Shown: positions 53,082 to 63,145, counted from the first letter of the stretch. The stretch is 64,000 bases of DNA from an uncultured Acetatifactor sp. (GCA_910578215.1 CAJTPH010000023.1:1-64000), one strand, 5' to 3'. The notes: generated by a model not told the origin, from the letters alone. Program-made: numbers and translations.

Positions 53082-55313
53082 CTATTCTCCTGCCTTTTCC
53101 AAATATAACAGCCTGCACCGGAAATCTCCCCACAGCCTCTCAAAGGGGAAGCCTCCCTCCATCAGCACGCTGCCGTTCACCGTCCTGCCCGTGTCTTTCA
53201 GAAGCTCCTCCCCTTCCATATCCACCTGCCGGATCTGATAATCCGCATCCGGCTGCAGCCCCTGCAGGCGTAAAATACGGCTGCGCCGGTTGGGCTCGTT
53301 CAGCACCTGTGTAAAGAATACCAACGCCCTTTCCTTCCGGGAATCGTTTATCTGAAAGCAGTCAAACAGATGGTTTTCCTGATAGGAGGCGATACGGTAA
53401 TAATCCCCCTCCCGCACCAGCTCGTTAAATCTGCGGTACATTTCCGTCTGTCTCTTTACCATCGCGGCGTCCCGGGCGTCAAGCTTCGTTATATCCAGCT
53501 CGTAGCCGAAGGTTCCCGCCAGCGCCACATAGCCCCTGGTCTCAAAGGGAGTGACTCTGCCCACCGTATGATTGGGGCATACACTGACATGTGCCCCTAT
53601 GGAGGACAGGGGATACAGCATGGCCGTGCTTTCCTGTATGGAGAGCCTTTCTATGGCATCCGCATCGTCGCTGCACCAGATCTGGGGACCGTAATACAGC
53701 ATGCCGGGGTCAAAGCGCCCGCCGCCTCCGCTGCAGTTTTCCAGAAGCAGCTCAGGAAACTCCGTAATCAGCCTCTGCTGCATCTCATAGACTCCCAGCA
53801 CATAACGGTGGTAAAGCTCCCCCTGCCTGTCCGCAGGAAGCGCCGCGCCGGCCAGATCCGTCAGCGGACGGTTCATGTCCCATTTCACATATTCCACGTT
53901 TGCCGAGTGAAGCACCGAGAACACCTGCTCCATGATATAATCGCGCACCTCTCTGCGGCTGATATCCAGCACATACTGATTTCTCGACAGCGCCGGCTGC
54001 CTCCCGGGAATCGCAAGCGCCCAGTCGGGATGCTCCCGGTACAGCCGGGAGTCCCGGGAAACCATCTCCGGCTCGATCCATATGCCGAACTTCATGCCCA
54101 GGGCGTTGACCTGGTCCACAAGATATTTCAGCCCGCCCTTCAGCTTATCCTCGTTGACCTGCCAGTCCCCCAGAGAGCGGTTGTCGTCAAAGCGGTTCCC
54201 GAACCAGCCGTCGTCCATCACCAGCATTTCTATTCCAAGCTTTGCGCTCTCTCTGGCAATGTCGATCAGCTTCTTTTCATCGAAGTCAAAGTAAGTGCCC
54301 TCCCAGTTATTTATCAAAACAGGCCGCTTCTTATGCAGATAAGGACTGCGGATCAAATGCTTACGGTACAGCCTGTGAAAGCACCGGGTCATATCTCCCA
54401 GCCCCGCCGACGAATATACCATAATCATCTCCGGGGTCTGAAAGCTCTCTCCCGGCAGAAGCCTCCAGCAAAAGTCCTCGGGATTGATGCCCATGACCAC
54501 GCGTACGGAGTCAAACTGACTGATTTCCGCCTGGGCGATAAAGTTTCCCGAATACACAAAATGAAAGGCATAAACCTCCCCGGCAGTCTGAGTCGTTCCC
54601 GGCGTCAGAAGCGCCAGAAACGGATGCTCCTGATGGGAGGTCTCGCCCCTGAGAGTAGACACGCAGAACTTCCCGTGTCCCAGCCTCTTTCGCTCCATGT
54701 GCCGCTCCCTTGCCCAGCCGCCGTGCAGGGTGAGCGTCTCAAAATCACGATTGTCCATATCCAGACAGCCGCTCATCGCCTTTTCCAGACAGAGGACGTC
54801 GCCTCCCCCATTCTCAAAGCATACGCTTCTGGCAATGGCGTCCGTATCCTCAAACACGCTGTAGGACAGCCTTGCCAGAAGCCCCAGCGCCTTGTCCTCA
54901 CAGGTTATGACCAGCGTGGTCACTTCCCTTTCGCCGCCAAAGGTTGCCGGAAGACCCTCCAGAGGCTTTTTTCCATCATAGATCTCATGGCACAGATAGG
55001 TGAGCTGCACGCCGCTGCAGCCGTTTTTGTCCCTCACCCGGACGCTGCTCTCCCGAAAATCACCCACACCGTGGCCGGAGTACTCTGCAGGAAAGGAATC
55101 CATTATGGCGACCCGTTCCCTGGCGTTTGTATCCGGCGTATAAGGATGCTCCTGCGTCCTCAGAAAAAGCTCCGCGCCCCTTGCGGAGCACAGCCTTCTG
55201 CCGTAGTATATATGCCCCAAAAGCCCTTCCGTCCCCACAAGCCCTATCAAATAGGTTGTGTTGGGGGTGTCCAGCCTGAATATCCTCTCCTGCTCCAAAT
55301 AAGTTATCGACAT
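53082..55313 (-). CDS. GH36 alpha-galactosidase
   Basis: A 743-residue enzyme of glycoside hydrolase family 36, about the family's usual length, with no signal peptide. It has an N-terminal beta-sandwich, a TIM barrel with WEGTYFDFDE and MLVMDDGWFGNR, nucleophile motif YVKWDMNR (about 480-487) and acid/base motif WCSDDADAIERL (about 541-552), and a C-terminal beta domain. It cleaves terminal alpha-galactose from raffinose-type sugars in the cytoplasm. It lies 100 bases after clpB. Confidence 0.95.
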   Translation of the reverse strand: MSITYLEQERIFRLDTPNTTYLIGLVGTEGLLGHIYYGRRLCSARGAELFLRTQEHPYTPDTNARERVAIMDSFPAEYSGHGVGDFRESSVRVRDKNGCSGVQLTYLCHEIYDGKKPLEGLPATFGGEREVTTLVITCEDKALGLLARLSYSVFEDTDAIARSVCFENGGGDVLCLEKAMSGCLDMDNRDFETLTLHGGWARERHMERKRLGHGKFCVSTLRGETSHQEHPFLALLTPGTTQTAGEVYAFHFVYSGNFIAQAEISQFDSVRVVMGINPEDFCWRLLPGESFQTPEMIMVYSSAGLGDMTRCFHRLYRKHLIRSPYLHKKRPVLINNWEGTYFDFDEKKLIDIARESAKLGIEMLVMDDGWFGNRFDDNRSLGDWQVNEDKLKGGLKYLVDQVNALGMKFGIWIEPEMVSRDSRLYREHPDWALAIPGRQPALSRNQYVLDISRREVRDYIMEQVFSVLHSANVEYVKWDMNRPLTDLAGAALPADRQGELYHRYVLGVYEMQQRLITEFPELLLENCSGGGGRFDPGMLYYGPQIWCSDDADAIERLSIQESTAMLYPLSSIGAHVSVCPNHTVGRVTPFETRGYVALAGTFGYELDITKLDARDAAMVKRQTEMYRRFNELVREGDYYRIASYQENHLFDCFQINDSRKERALVFFTQVLNEPNRRSRILRLQGLQPDADYQIRQVDMEGEELLKDTGRTVNGSVLMEGGFPFERLWGDFRCRLLYLEKAGE

Positions 55314-55341
55314 TTTCTTTCCTTATCTCAGTTCCGTCTCC

Positions 55342-55394
55342 GTCCCGAAACTGTCCTTCTTTTTTATCCCTGTTCCGTTTTGTTCCGAAACTGT
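55342..55394. repeat. 13-bp direct repeat before the alpha-galactosidase gene
   Basis: GTCCCGAAACTGT (55342-55354) and GTTCCGAAACTGT (55382-55394) differ by one base and start exactly 40 bases apart, in the 100-base gap after clpB. This spacing places both copies on about the same DNA face and suggests paired regulator sites. Confidence 0.45.
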
Positions 55395-55414
55395 TTTCCA
55401 TTTTCCTGCGGCTG

Positions 55415-58015
55415 TCAGTCCTCACCGCCGGAATTCCTTACCAGAGCGGCAAGCGCCCCGTCCTGTAAATCTATCAGCACCGTATCTCCCTGACTGACCT
55501 TGTCCTCCAAAATCAGCTTTGCCGTCAGGGTCTCCACATATTTTTGGATATAGCGCTTTAAAGGGCGCGCCCCGTACACCGGGTCATAGGCATTGTCCAC
55601 GATAAACCGCTCCGCCTCCCCGGACAGCTCCAGACGCAGATTCCTGTCGTCCAGGCGCCTGTTCAGGTCGGCAATGATCATATCCACGATTCCCCCGATA
55701 TTATCCTTTGTCAGAGGCTTAAACAGAATCGTCTCGTCCAGCCTGTTCAAGAATTCCGGACGGAAATGACCGCGAAGCTCATCCATCACCGCTTCCTCCG
55801 CCTCCGGGCTGATCTGCCCGTCAGGTGTAATGCCCTCCAGCAGGTAAGAAGCGCCGATGTTCGACGTCATAATTAAGATCGTGTTCTTAAAATCCACCGT
55901 CCTGCCCTGGGAATCCGTCACACGCCCGTCATCCAGCACCTGCAGGAGCACGTTGAACACATCCGGGTGCGCCTTCTCGATCTCGTCGAAAAGCACCACG
56001 CTGTAAGGCTTTCTGCGGACCGCTTCCGTGAGCTGGCCGCCCTCCTCATAGCCCACATATCCGGGAGGCGCTCCGATCAGCCTGGACACGGAGTATTTCT
56101 CCATATATTCACTCATGTCGATGCGCACCATATTGGTCTCGTCGTCAAACAGTGCCGCCGCCAGGGATTTCGCCAGCTCCGTCTTGCCCACGCCCGTGGG
56201 ACCCAGGAACAGGAAGGAGCCTATGGGCTTGTCGGGGTCCTTGATGCCCGCCTTGGAGCGGATGATCGCCTCCGTCACCTTGGTGACGCCCTCATCCTGT
56301 CCGATCACGCGCTTATGAAGCTCCTCGTCCAGATGCAGCGTCTTGTTGCGCTCGCTCTCCGTCAGCTTGGCCACCGGGATACCCGTCCATCTTGAGATGA
56401 TCCTGGCGATCTCCTCATCCGAAACCTTTTCGTGGACAAGGGACAATTCGCCCGCTCCGTTCTTTTCCTCCTCCTGCTGAAGCTCCTTCTTTAACGCCGG
56501 CAGCCTGCCGTAGCTGAGCTCCGCCGCCTTCTCCAGATTGCCCTCCCGCTGGGCGATCTGAATCTCGTTGTTGACCTCGTCGATCTCCTCGCGAAGCCTT
56601 GAAAGCTTATCCACGGAGGCCTTTTCGTTATCCCACTGGGCCTTTTTGCCCGCAAAGTCCTCCTTTAGCTCCGCAAGCTCCTTCTGCAGATCCTCCAGAC
56701 GTTCCCGGCTCAGCCGGTCCTCCTCCTTCTTCAGGGCGGCAACCTCTATCTCCATCTGCATAATCTTCCGCTGCAGCTCATCCAGCTCCGAAGGCATGCT
56801 GTCCAGCTCCGTCTTGATCAGAGCGCACGCCTCGTCCACCAGGTCTATTGCCTTGTCCGGCAGAAACCGGTCCGAGATATAGCGGTTGGAAAGCACCGCT
56901 GCGCTGACCAGCGCGTTGTCCATGATCTTTACGCCGTGATAGACCTCATAGCGCTCCTTCAGTCCCCTCAGTATGGAAATGGTATCCTCCACTGTGGGCT
57001 CATCCACCAGAACCGGCTGGAACCGGCGCTCCAGCGCCGCATCCTTCTCGATATACTGTCTGTATTCGTCGAGGGTGGTGGCTCCGATACAGTGAAGCTC
57101 GCCCCTGGCAAGCATGGGCTTGAGCATATTTCCCGCGTCCAGCGCGCCGTCCGTCTTTCCCGCGCCCACAATGGTATGCAGCTCGTCGATAAAGAGGATG
57201 ATCTGCCCGTCGCTGTTCTTGACATCCTCCAGCACCGCCTTCAGCCGCTCCTCAAACTCTCCCCTGTACTTTGCCCCGGCGACCAGCGCGCCCATATCCA
57301 AAGCAAATATCTTCTTGTTTTTCAACGCCTCCGGCACATCGCCCCTGACAATACGCTGCGCCAGTCCCTCAACCACCGCCGTTTTGCCCACGCCGGGCTC
57401 TCCGATCAGAACGGGATTGTTCTTGGTCTTGCGGGAGAGAATGCGGATCACGTTTCTGATCTCGCTGTCCCTGCCGATAACAGGGTCAAGCTTCTGGTTT
57501 TTCGCCTTCTCCACCAGCTCCTGGCCGTATTTCTCCAAAGTGTCATAGGTTGCCTCGGGATTATCGCTGGTCACCCTCTGGTTGCCGCGCACGGTGGAAA
57601 GCGCCTGCAGGAAACGCTCCCTGGTGATGCCGTATTCCTTCCAGATCTGCGCGATCTCCTTGTTAGGGTTTTTCAGCATTGCCAGGAACAGGTGCTCCAC
57701 GGACACATACTCATCCCCAAGCTGCTTCGCCTCATCCTCGGCGCTTATCAGGACATTGTTTAAATTCTGTCCCACATAAACCTTTCCGCCCTGGACCTTG
57801 GTGCGCTTCGCAAGAGCCTGTTCCACACGGCCCAAAAAGTGCTCCTTCTGAATCTCCATCTTTTCAATCAGCTTTAAAATCAGACTGTCGTCCAGGGTGA
57901 GCAGGCTGTACAGCAAATGCTCCTGCTCTATCTCCTGGTTGCCATACTCACATGCAAGCCTTTCACAGCCATTCACGGCCTGCATGGACTTCTGGGTGAA
58001 TTTCTGTATATTCAT
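55415..58015 (-). CDS. clpB: ATP-dependent disaggregase ClpB
   Basis: An 866-residue Hsp100 protein with all expected parts: N-terminal Clp_N repeats (about 1-150), first AAA+ domain with GEPGVGKTA (about 204-212), the long middle coiled coil (about 400-530) and second AAA+ domain with GPTGVGKTE, ending in a D2-small domain. The coiled middle domain separates ClpB from ClpA and ClpC. It rescues aggregated proteins with DnaK. No CIRCE or CtsR-type operator was seen upstream. Confidence 0.96.
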   Translation of the reverse strand: MNIQKFTQKSMQAVNGCERLACEYGNQEIEQEHLLYSLLTLDDSLILKLIEKMEIQKEHFLGRVEQALAKRTKVQGGKVYVGQNLNNVLISAEDEAKQLGDEYVSVEHLFLAMLKNPNKEIAQIWKEYGITRERFLQALSTVRGNQRVTSDNPEATYDTLEKYGQELVEKAKNQKLDPVIGRDSEIRNVIRILSRKTKNNPVLIGEPGVGKTAVVEGLAQRIVRGDVPEALKNKKIFALDMGALVAGAKYRGEFEERLKAVLEDVKNSDGQIILFIDELHTIVGAGKTDGALDAGNMLKPMLARGELHCIGATTLDEYRQYIEKDAALERRFQPVLVDEPTVEDTISILRGLKERYEVYHGVKIMDNALVSAAVLSNRYISDRFLPDKAIDLVDEACALIKTELDSMPSELDELQRKIMQMEIEVAALKKEEDRLSRERLEDLQKELAELKEDFAGKKAQWDNEKASVDKLSRLREEIDEVNNEIQIAQREGNLEKAAELSYGRLPALKKELQQEEEKNGAGELSLVHEKVSDEEIARIISRWTGIPVAKLTESERNKTLHLDEELHKRVIGQDEGVTKVTEAIIRSKAGIKDPDKPIGSFLFLGPTGVGKTELAKSLAAALFDDETNMVRIDMSEYMEKYSVSRLIGAPPGYVGYEEGGQLTEAVRRKPYSVVLFDEIEKAHPDVFNVLLQVLDDGRVTDSQGRTVDFKNTILIMTSNIGASYLLEGITPDGQISPEAEEAVMDELRGHFRPEFLNRLDETILFKPLTKDNIGGIVDMIIADLNRRLDDRNLRLELSGEAERFIVDNAYDPVYGARPLKRYIQKYVETLTAKLILEDKVSQGDTVLIDLQDGALAALVRNSGGED

Positions 58016-58093
58016 GGTGTACCTCCCTGACCTCAGAGGCTGAAGGCGCTTCCGCAGTCTTTGGCGCCCTCGCCCTGTTTTTGTTCTATGTCA

Positions 58094-58121
58094 AATATAA
58101 CACATAACACGCTAATAGCAA
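58094..58121 (-). promoter_or_regulatory. Candidate clpB promoter
   Basis: TTGCTA (58116-58121), 16-base spacer, TATATT (58094-58099), within a very AT-rich patch between the MotB-like stop and clpB. Confidence 0.45.
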
Positions 58122-58200
58122 TAAAAATAAAATAAACTTTTTATAATCTTTAAAAGCGTCCTTCCTTCTACCCCGGCGGAAAGCTACACAGCACGCCTGT

Positions 58201-59145
58201 CTACTGCTGCCTTAATATTTCCGCAATCTTTTCGATCATTTCGTCCTCCTTCAGACGAAACTTGATCTCCACGCGCCTGGATGCCGCCATATCCACCTTC
58301 GATGTATTATTCCCCTGCCCGTCCTTGACATATACGGGATGGCTCCAGGAGCGTCCGTTTACGGTGAGCAGCGCGGTCAGCTGCTCGATCTTTTCTTTGC
58401 TCAGACCGTTTTTTGAATCGATGCAGAATTCCGCAACGGAATACGCCCTCTGATAAGAAAGCTTCATATTGCTGGCATAATCTCCGTCCGTGTCCGTATG
58501 TCCTTCGATAATGATCTCGGCTATGTAATCCCGGAACCTGTCCTGTAGAAGCACGTCCAGATAGGTGGGAATGACCTTCTGGAGCGTACCCTTGCTCTCC
58601 GCCGTAAGCGCCGCACTGTTAAAGCTGAACAGCACGTCGGAGGAAAAGGTAATGGAACCGGTCTGTATATCCACGCTCATGCCGGAATTGTTAAAAGCGC
58701 TCTGCAGGGCGCCTATGATATCCGTCCGGATGCCCACGATATTCTCCAGCTCCTGCTGGGTGCTGGTAAGCTCGTTTCTGGCATTCTCAATCTCCAGATA
58801 CGCATTGTTCAGCTCGTCCTTTGTGAGCGCCGCCTCATCGTATGCCTGCTGCAGCTGTGCCAGCGAAAACTCCAGCTCCTGATTTGACTTTTCGATCTCC
58901 GCCCTGTAATTGTCCAGCTCCTGCTGGGCATTGAACAGCAGCTTCTCCGCGTCCTCGATCTCCTGCCTCGCCAGCCCCAGCTCATGCTCCGACCGCTGCA
59001 GATCCGTGTTTTTCTGCCTGTATACGGCAAGGGTGATGGCAATGATCAAAATAAAGATCAAAAGAAGCGCCGCCATCATGTCCGAGTAGGACTGCCAGAA
59101 ACTGTTCTCCGCAAATGCCTCTCTGTTTCTTTTTCTATTTTTCAT
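58201..59145 (-). CDS. MotB/ZorB-like OmpA-domain stator protein
   Basis: A 314-residue protein with one N-terminal membrane helix (about 25-43) preceded by SYSDMMAALL, in which D22 stands where MotB and ZorB have their proton-binding Asp. A Glu-rich coiled coil (about 45-140) leads to a C-terminal OmpA-like peptidoglycan-binding domain (IIIEGHTDTDGDYASN...SYQRAYSV...AASRRVEIKF). It overlaps the MotA-like gene by 11 bases; the two should form a stator-like, ion-driven complex anchored to the wall. Confidence 0.85.
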   Translation of the reverse strand: MKNRKRNREAFAENSFWQSYSDMMAALLLIFILIIAITLAVYRQKNTDLQRSEHELGLARQEIEDAEKLLFNAQQELDNYRAEIEKSNQELEFSLAQLQQAYDEAALTKDELNNAYLEIENARNELTSTQQELENIVGIRTDIIGALQSAFNNSGMSVDIQTGSITFSSDVLFSFNSAALTAESKGTLQKVIPTYLDVLLQDRFRDYIAEIIIEGHTDTDGDYASNMKLSYQRAYSVAEFCIDSKNGLSKEKIEQLTALLTVNGRSWSHPVYVKDGQGNNTSKVDMAASRRVEIKFRLKEDEMIEKIAEILRQQ

Positions 59146-60301
59146 ATAAATCCCTCATCTGTTCAAAGGTGTACAGCTGGTTGCTGATATCGCGCCCAAT
59201 TTCCTCACAGGTATCCTCCAGCGTCTTTTTCTGCTCTGCCAGCTCCCTGGAAAACGCATCCTGGCGCTCCATCATCTGCACCATGCTTTCCTGCATATTC
59301 TGAGTGGATTCCATCAGTGCGTTCGCCGCCTCGATCACCCTTCTGACGCCCTCCTCGCTGACGGCCGCCGCCTCCGCGGAGCCGTTCAGCGCATGCCCCA
59401 GCGCCTTAAACTCCGTGCCCATGACGTGCTGAAGCTGCGTCAGGAAATGATTCGCCATCTGTTCCATCGCTCCGCTCTGTTCCTCCGCCTCACCCTTGGC
59501 AAGCGCCACCAGCTGCTTTAAATAATTTGTCTGATTGGCATGATAGATCAGCATTGCGGCAATGTTGTCCTCCTCGGAGCCCACAGCCGGCGGAAGCGCG
59601 CACTGCTTGAAGATATTCAGGAACTGGTCCAGCTTACCGTAGGCATCCGCCATAATGCTGCGGTACGCAAAGTTAAATATCAGGGAAAAAAGGATGCCGT
59701 AAACCGACGTGTGGAACGCCACCTTCATGCCCGACAAAAGCGGTCCCACATTGTCGGATATGGTATAAATGTCATCTCCGTTAAAGGCTCCCAGACCCAG
59801 GGACAGACCCACAAACGTTCCAAGGATTCCCAGACCCGTGAGAGTTCCCGAAATGCCGGAGTTGAAATAATTGCTTCCCACCTTTTCGATCAGTTCCTCG
59901 TTGATATATTCCTCGATGTCGCAGGCATTGATATATCCCCTTCCCGACTGGCTGTTTTTCATGCGCAGGCAATATTTTCCAAACGCCTTTTTCAGAGTAT
60001 CCTCCTGAAAAAGATTCTTGTCGTCCTGAATCTCCGCCCAGAGATTTTTGTTGCCGTTCTTTTTATATATCTCCAAAAGCTTGGTGGATACCGCCCTCAG
60101 ATCGTCTGTCACGCCGTTGAGCCTTATAAAGCTCACGGTGGAGATCACAAACAGCCCCCCGATGATCGCCAGGAACACCGCGTTGATCACCAGGTTGCTG
60201 ACAGAAGGGACATCGCCCTTGAACACTCCGTTTGCGTACAATACGAACGCAACCATAGCCGCATATACCAGGAACAGCCCATAAAATAATTTGTTTTTCA
60301 T
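59135..60301 (-). CDS. MotA/ExbB-like (ZorA-like) membrane protein
   Basis: A 388-residue protein. Helices lie at about 7-25 and 38-58, then a large cytoplasmic segment, then a helix pair with the MotA/TolQ/ExbB motif GISGTLTGLGILGTFVGLSLGL (about 148-169; here only part is quoted as signature) and SGMKVAFHTSVYGILFSL. A long coiled-coil cytoplasmic tail (about 230-388) follows. The long tail and OmpA-type partner recall ZorA of the Zorya defence system more than flagellar MotA. No flagellar or ZorC/D/E genes adjoin. It starts 42 bases after copA. Confidence 0.8.
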   Translation of the reverse strand: MKNKLFYGLFLVYAAMVAFVLYANGVFKGDVPSVSNLVINAVFLAIIGGLFVISTVSFIRLNGVTDDLRAVSTKLLEIYKKNGNKNLWAEIQDDKNLFQEDTLKKAFGKYCLRMKNSQSGRGYINACDIEEYINEELIEKVGSNYFNSGISGTLTGLGILGTFVGLSLGLGAFNGDDIYTISDNVGPLLSGMKVAFHTSVYGILFSLIFNFAYRSIMADAYGKLDQFLNIFKQCALPPAVGSEEDNIAAMLIYHANQTNYLKQLVALAKGEAEEQSGAMEQMANHFLTQLQHVMGTEFKALGHALNGSAEAAAVSEEGVRRVIEAANALMESTQNMQESMVQMMERQDAFSRELAEQKKTLEDTCEEIGRDISNQLYTFEQMRDLYEK

Positions 60302-60343
60302 CTGTATTTTCCTGCCTTTCTTCTCTCACCCCTGCCGGAGGCC

Positions 60344-63145
60344 TCAGCCCACCGCCTTTACCTCGTAGCCCGCATCGGCAACCGCCGCTGTCAGCGCCTC
60401 GTCGGACACCTCCTCCGCAAGCTCCACCGTCGCCGTCTTTTCCTCCAGGCTCATGGAAACCGCACTGACGCCCTTTACCGCCTCCAACGCCTTCTGCACC
60501 CTTCCGGTGCAGTGCCCGCACATCATTCCCTCAATGGTCAATACCTTTTTCATAATCTCTTTCCTTTCCGCGCCGGTCCTGGCCGCGCTGTCCAAATTTT
60601 CCGTTTCCGGCAGGGTATCAGCCTCCTTTGCCGGCTGCGCCTCTGCCCCGGCAGCCCTTTTCATGCTGCCAAAACCGCTCTTAAAGCCTCTGAGCCTCAG
60701 TGCGTTGCCCACCACAAATATACTGCTCAGACTCATTGCCGCGGCTCCGAACATGGGATTTAACTTTATCTGAAATAAAGGATACCACACTCCGGCTGCC
60801 AATGGAATACCTATTGCATTATAAAAAAATGCCCAGAACAGATTTTGTTTAATATTACGGATAACCGCGCGGCTCAGGGACACCGCCGTCACCGCATCCC
60901 GCAGGTCGCTTTTCATCAGTACGATATCCGCGCTCTCCATCGCCACGTCCGTCCCGGCTCCGATCGCCATTCCCACATCCGCAGCCGCAAGCGCCGGCGC
61001 GTCGTTTATGCCGTCCCCGATCATCGCCACCTTATGCCCTGCCCTCTTGAGCTGGCTGATCTTCTTCTCCTTCTCCTGGGGAAGAACCTCGGCGATCACC
61101 TCCTCGATGCCCAGGCCCCTGCGGACCGCCTCCGCCGTACGCCGGTTGTCACCGGTGAGCATTACCACATGGATTCCCATTTCCTTAAATTTCCGGATGG
61201 CCTCCCTGGAGGTCGGCTTCACCTCGTCCGCCACATCCACCATCCCCAGAAGCCTTCTCTCATCCGCAATCAAAAGCGGTGTCATACCCTCGTCCGCCGT
61301 CATCTCCAGACCCTTCAGCACCTCCGGCAAAAGCTCGATGCCGTTTTCTTCCATATATGCGCGGTTTCCCACAAAATACCGGGCTCCCGCCCTTGCTCCC
61401 GCATCTTTGGCCGCAAACTCCGCCGCGGCTTCTCCCGCCTCTGTCCTGCCCGCCACAAAGACCGCAGTGGGGCCGTCCGTACCGGAATCCATGGTTCGCG
61501 GCGGAATATCCTCCGCAAGGACTCCCTCCACACCCCTGCCAAACACCGCTTTAAAATCTCTGACCTCCGGAATCCGCAGCCTTTTCTTCTCTGCATACTC
61601 CACGATTGCCTCTGCAAGGGGATGCTCGCTCTTTTTCTCCAGAGCGGCGCCGATCTGCATTAAAGTCTCCAGGGACATATCCTGTACATAACAGCCCATC
61701 CCCATAACCTTAAGCCTTCCTGACGTGATGGTGCCTGTTTTGTCCATCACCACCGTATCTATCTCCTTGGCCTGCTGCAGGGCCTCGCCCGACTTTATAA
61801 GAATGCCGTGGTTTGCGCCCACACCGGTTCCCACCATAATTGCCACCGGAGTCGCAAGCCCCAGGGCGCAGGGGCAGGAAATCACAAGCACGGCTATGGC
61901 GGAGGAAATTGCGAACTCCGCCCCTGCCCCCAGAAACAGCCAAACCAGAAGCGTTACCAGCGCGATTCCCATAACCACCGGCACAAACACCCCTGCCACC
62001 TTGTCCGCAAGCTGCGCGATAGGCGCCTTGCTGGAGCTCGCCTCCTCCACCAGGCGTATGATCTGGGATAAGGTGGTATCCTCTCCCACCCTGTCGGCGC
62101 GGCACTTCAAAAAGCCCGCCTTGTTCACCGTGGCCGACACCACCCTGTTCCCCGCCTGCTTTTCCACAGGAACACTCTCCCCTGTGATCGCCGCCTCGTC
62201 CACGCTGGAATTTCCCTCCAGCACCGTGCCGTCCACAGGCACGAGGCTGCCGGGCTTTACCAGGAAAATATCTCCCGCCTGAAGCTCCTCGGTGGGGACC
62301 TCTTTCTCCTCTCCGTCCCCGGTCAGTATAACGGCCGTCTTGGGAGACAGGTCCATAAGCTTGGTGATGGCGTCGCTGGTCTTGCCCTTGGAGCGGCTCT
62401 CCAGATACTTTCCCACCGTTATCAATGTCAGGATCATCCCTGCCGACTCAAAATACAGATCCGCGGAATACCGTTCCACCACCGCCATATCCCCGTGCCC
62501 CAGCCCATAGCCGATACGGTACATGGCAAAGACGCCGTAGCCTATGGCGGCGGAAGCCCCCAGCGCAATCAGACTGTCCATGTTCGGGCTGCGGTGCCAC
62601 AGGGTCTTAAACCCTACCGCAAAAAATTTACGGTTCATATAAAGAATGGGCAGAAGCAGTAAAAACTGCGTCATGGCGAAGCTCACTGCGTTCTGGCCGC
62701 CGTGCAGATACCTGTGTACAAATTCCGGAATGGGCAGCCCGAACCATTCATTATACATGTGATACATTGCCACATACATAAGCGGAATCAGAAATCCCAC
62801 GGAAATCCCCAGACGAAGACGCATGGCTCCCGCTTCCTCCCTGGCCTTCCGCTGCAGGTCTTCCCTTCCGTTTGCCCGGGGCCTGCCCGCTGCCCTTACG
62901 CCCTCTCCGGACGGCCCGCTGCCCGGCGCCGCTTTGGAAAGCAGCTCCGCCCCATAGCCCGCCTTTTCCACCGCGGCAATAATATCGCCGCTGCTCAGCC
63001 TGCCCTCGTCATAGCTGACCTCCATATTCTCCGCCAGCAGATTCACGGAGGCCTTCTCTATCCCCTCCAGCCGGCTGACCGCCTTCTCCACATGGGATGA
63101 GCATGCCGAACAGGTCATTCCCGTTATGCAATAACGCTCCTTCAT
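60344..63145 (-). CDS. copA: Copper-exporting P1B-type ATPase with two metal-binding domains
   Basis: A 933-residue Cu+ export ATPase. An N-terminal HMA domain (GMTCSACSSH) is followed by eight membrane helices with the CPC motif (ISCPCALG), the phosphorylation motif DKTGTITSG and the SEHPLAEA nucleotide-site motif. After the last helices the protein continues into a linker and a second HMA domain (EGMMCGHCTGRV, about 870-881), as if a CopZ chaperone were fused to the C-terminus. The start has GAGG 8 bases upstream, and csoR ends 16 bases before it. Confidence 0.95.
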   Translation of the reverse strand: MKERYCITGMTCSACSSHVEKAVSRLEGIEKASVNLLAENMEVSYDEGRLSSGDIIAAVEKAGYGAELLSKAAPGSGPSGEGVRAAGRPRANGREDLQRKAREEAGAMRLRLGISVGFLIPLMYVAMYHMYNEWFGLPIPEFVHRYLHGGQNAVSFAMTQFLLLLPILYMNRKFFAVGFKTLWHRSPNMDSLIALGASAAIGYGVFAMYRIGYGLGHGDMAVVERYSADLYFESAGMILTLITVGKYLESRSKGKTSDAITKLMDLSPKTAVILTGDGEEKEVPTEELQAGDIFLVKPGSLVPVDGTVLEGNSSVDEAAITGESVPVEKQAGNRVVSATVNKAGFLKCRADRVGEDTTLSQIIRLVEEASSSKAPIAQLADKVAGVFVPVVMGIALVTLLVWLFLGAGAEFAISSAIAVLVISCPCALGLATPVAIMVGTGVGANHGILIKSGEALQQAKEIDTVVMDKTGTITSGRLKVMGMGCYVQDMSLETLMQIGAALEKKSEHPLAEAIVEYAEKKRLRIPEVRDFKAVFGRGVEGVLAEDIPPRTMDSGTDGPTAVFVAGRTEAGEAAAEFAAKDAGARAGARYFVGNRAYMEENGIELLPEVLKGLEMTADEGMTPLLIADERRLLGMVDVADEVKPTSREAIRKFKEMGIHVVMLTGDNRRTAEAVRRGLGIEEVIAEVLPQEKEKKISQLKRAGHKVAMIGDGINDAPALAAADVGMAIGAGTDVAMESADIVLMKSDLRDAVTAVSLSRAVIRNIKQNLFWAFFYNAIGIPLAAGVWYPLFQIKLNPMFGAAAMSLSSIFVVGNALRLRGFKSGFGSMKRAAGAEAQPAKEADTLPETENLDSAARTGAERKEIMKKVLTIEGMMCGHCTGRVQKALEAVKGVSAVSMSLEEKTATVELAEEVSDEALTAAVADAGYEVKAVG

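Noticed and set aside
58016..58200. CIRCE or CtsR operator before clpB
   Set aside because: Neither TTAGCACTC-type inverted repeats nor tandem GGTCAAA heptads are present; only a plain promoter was found.
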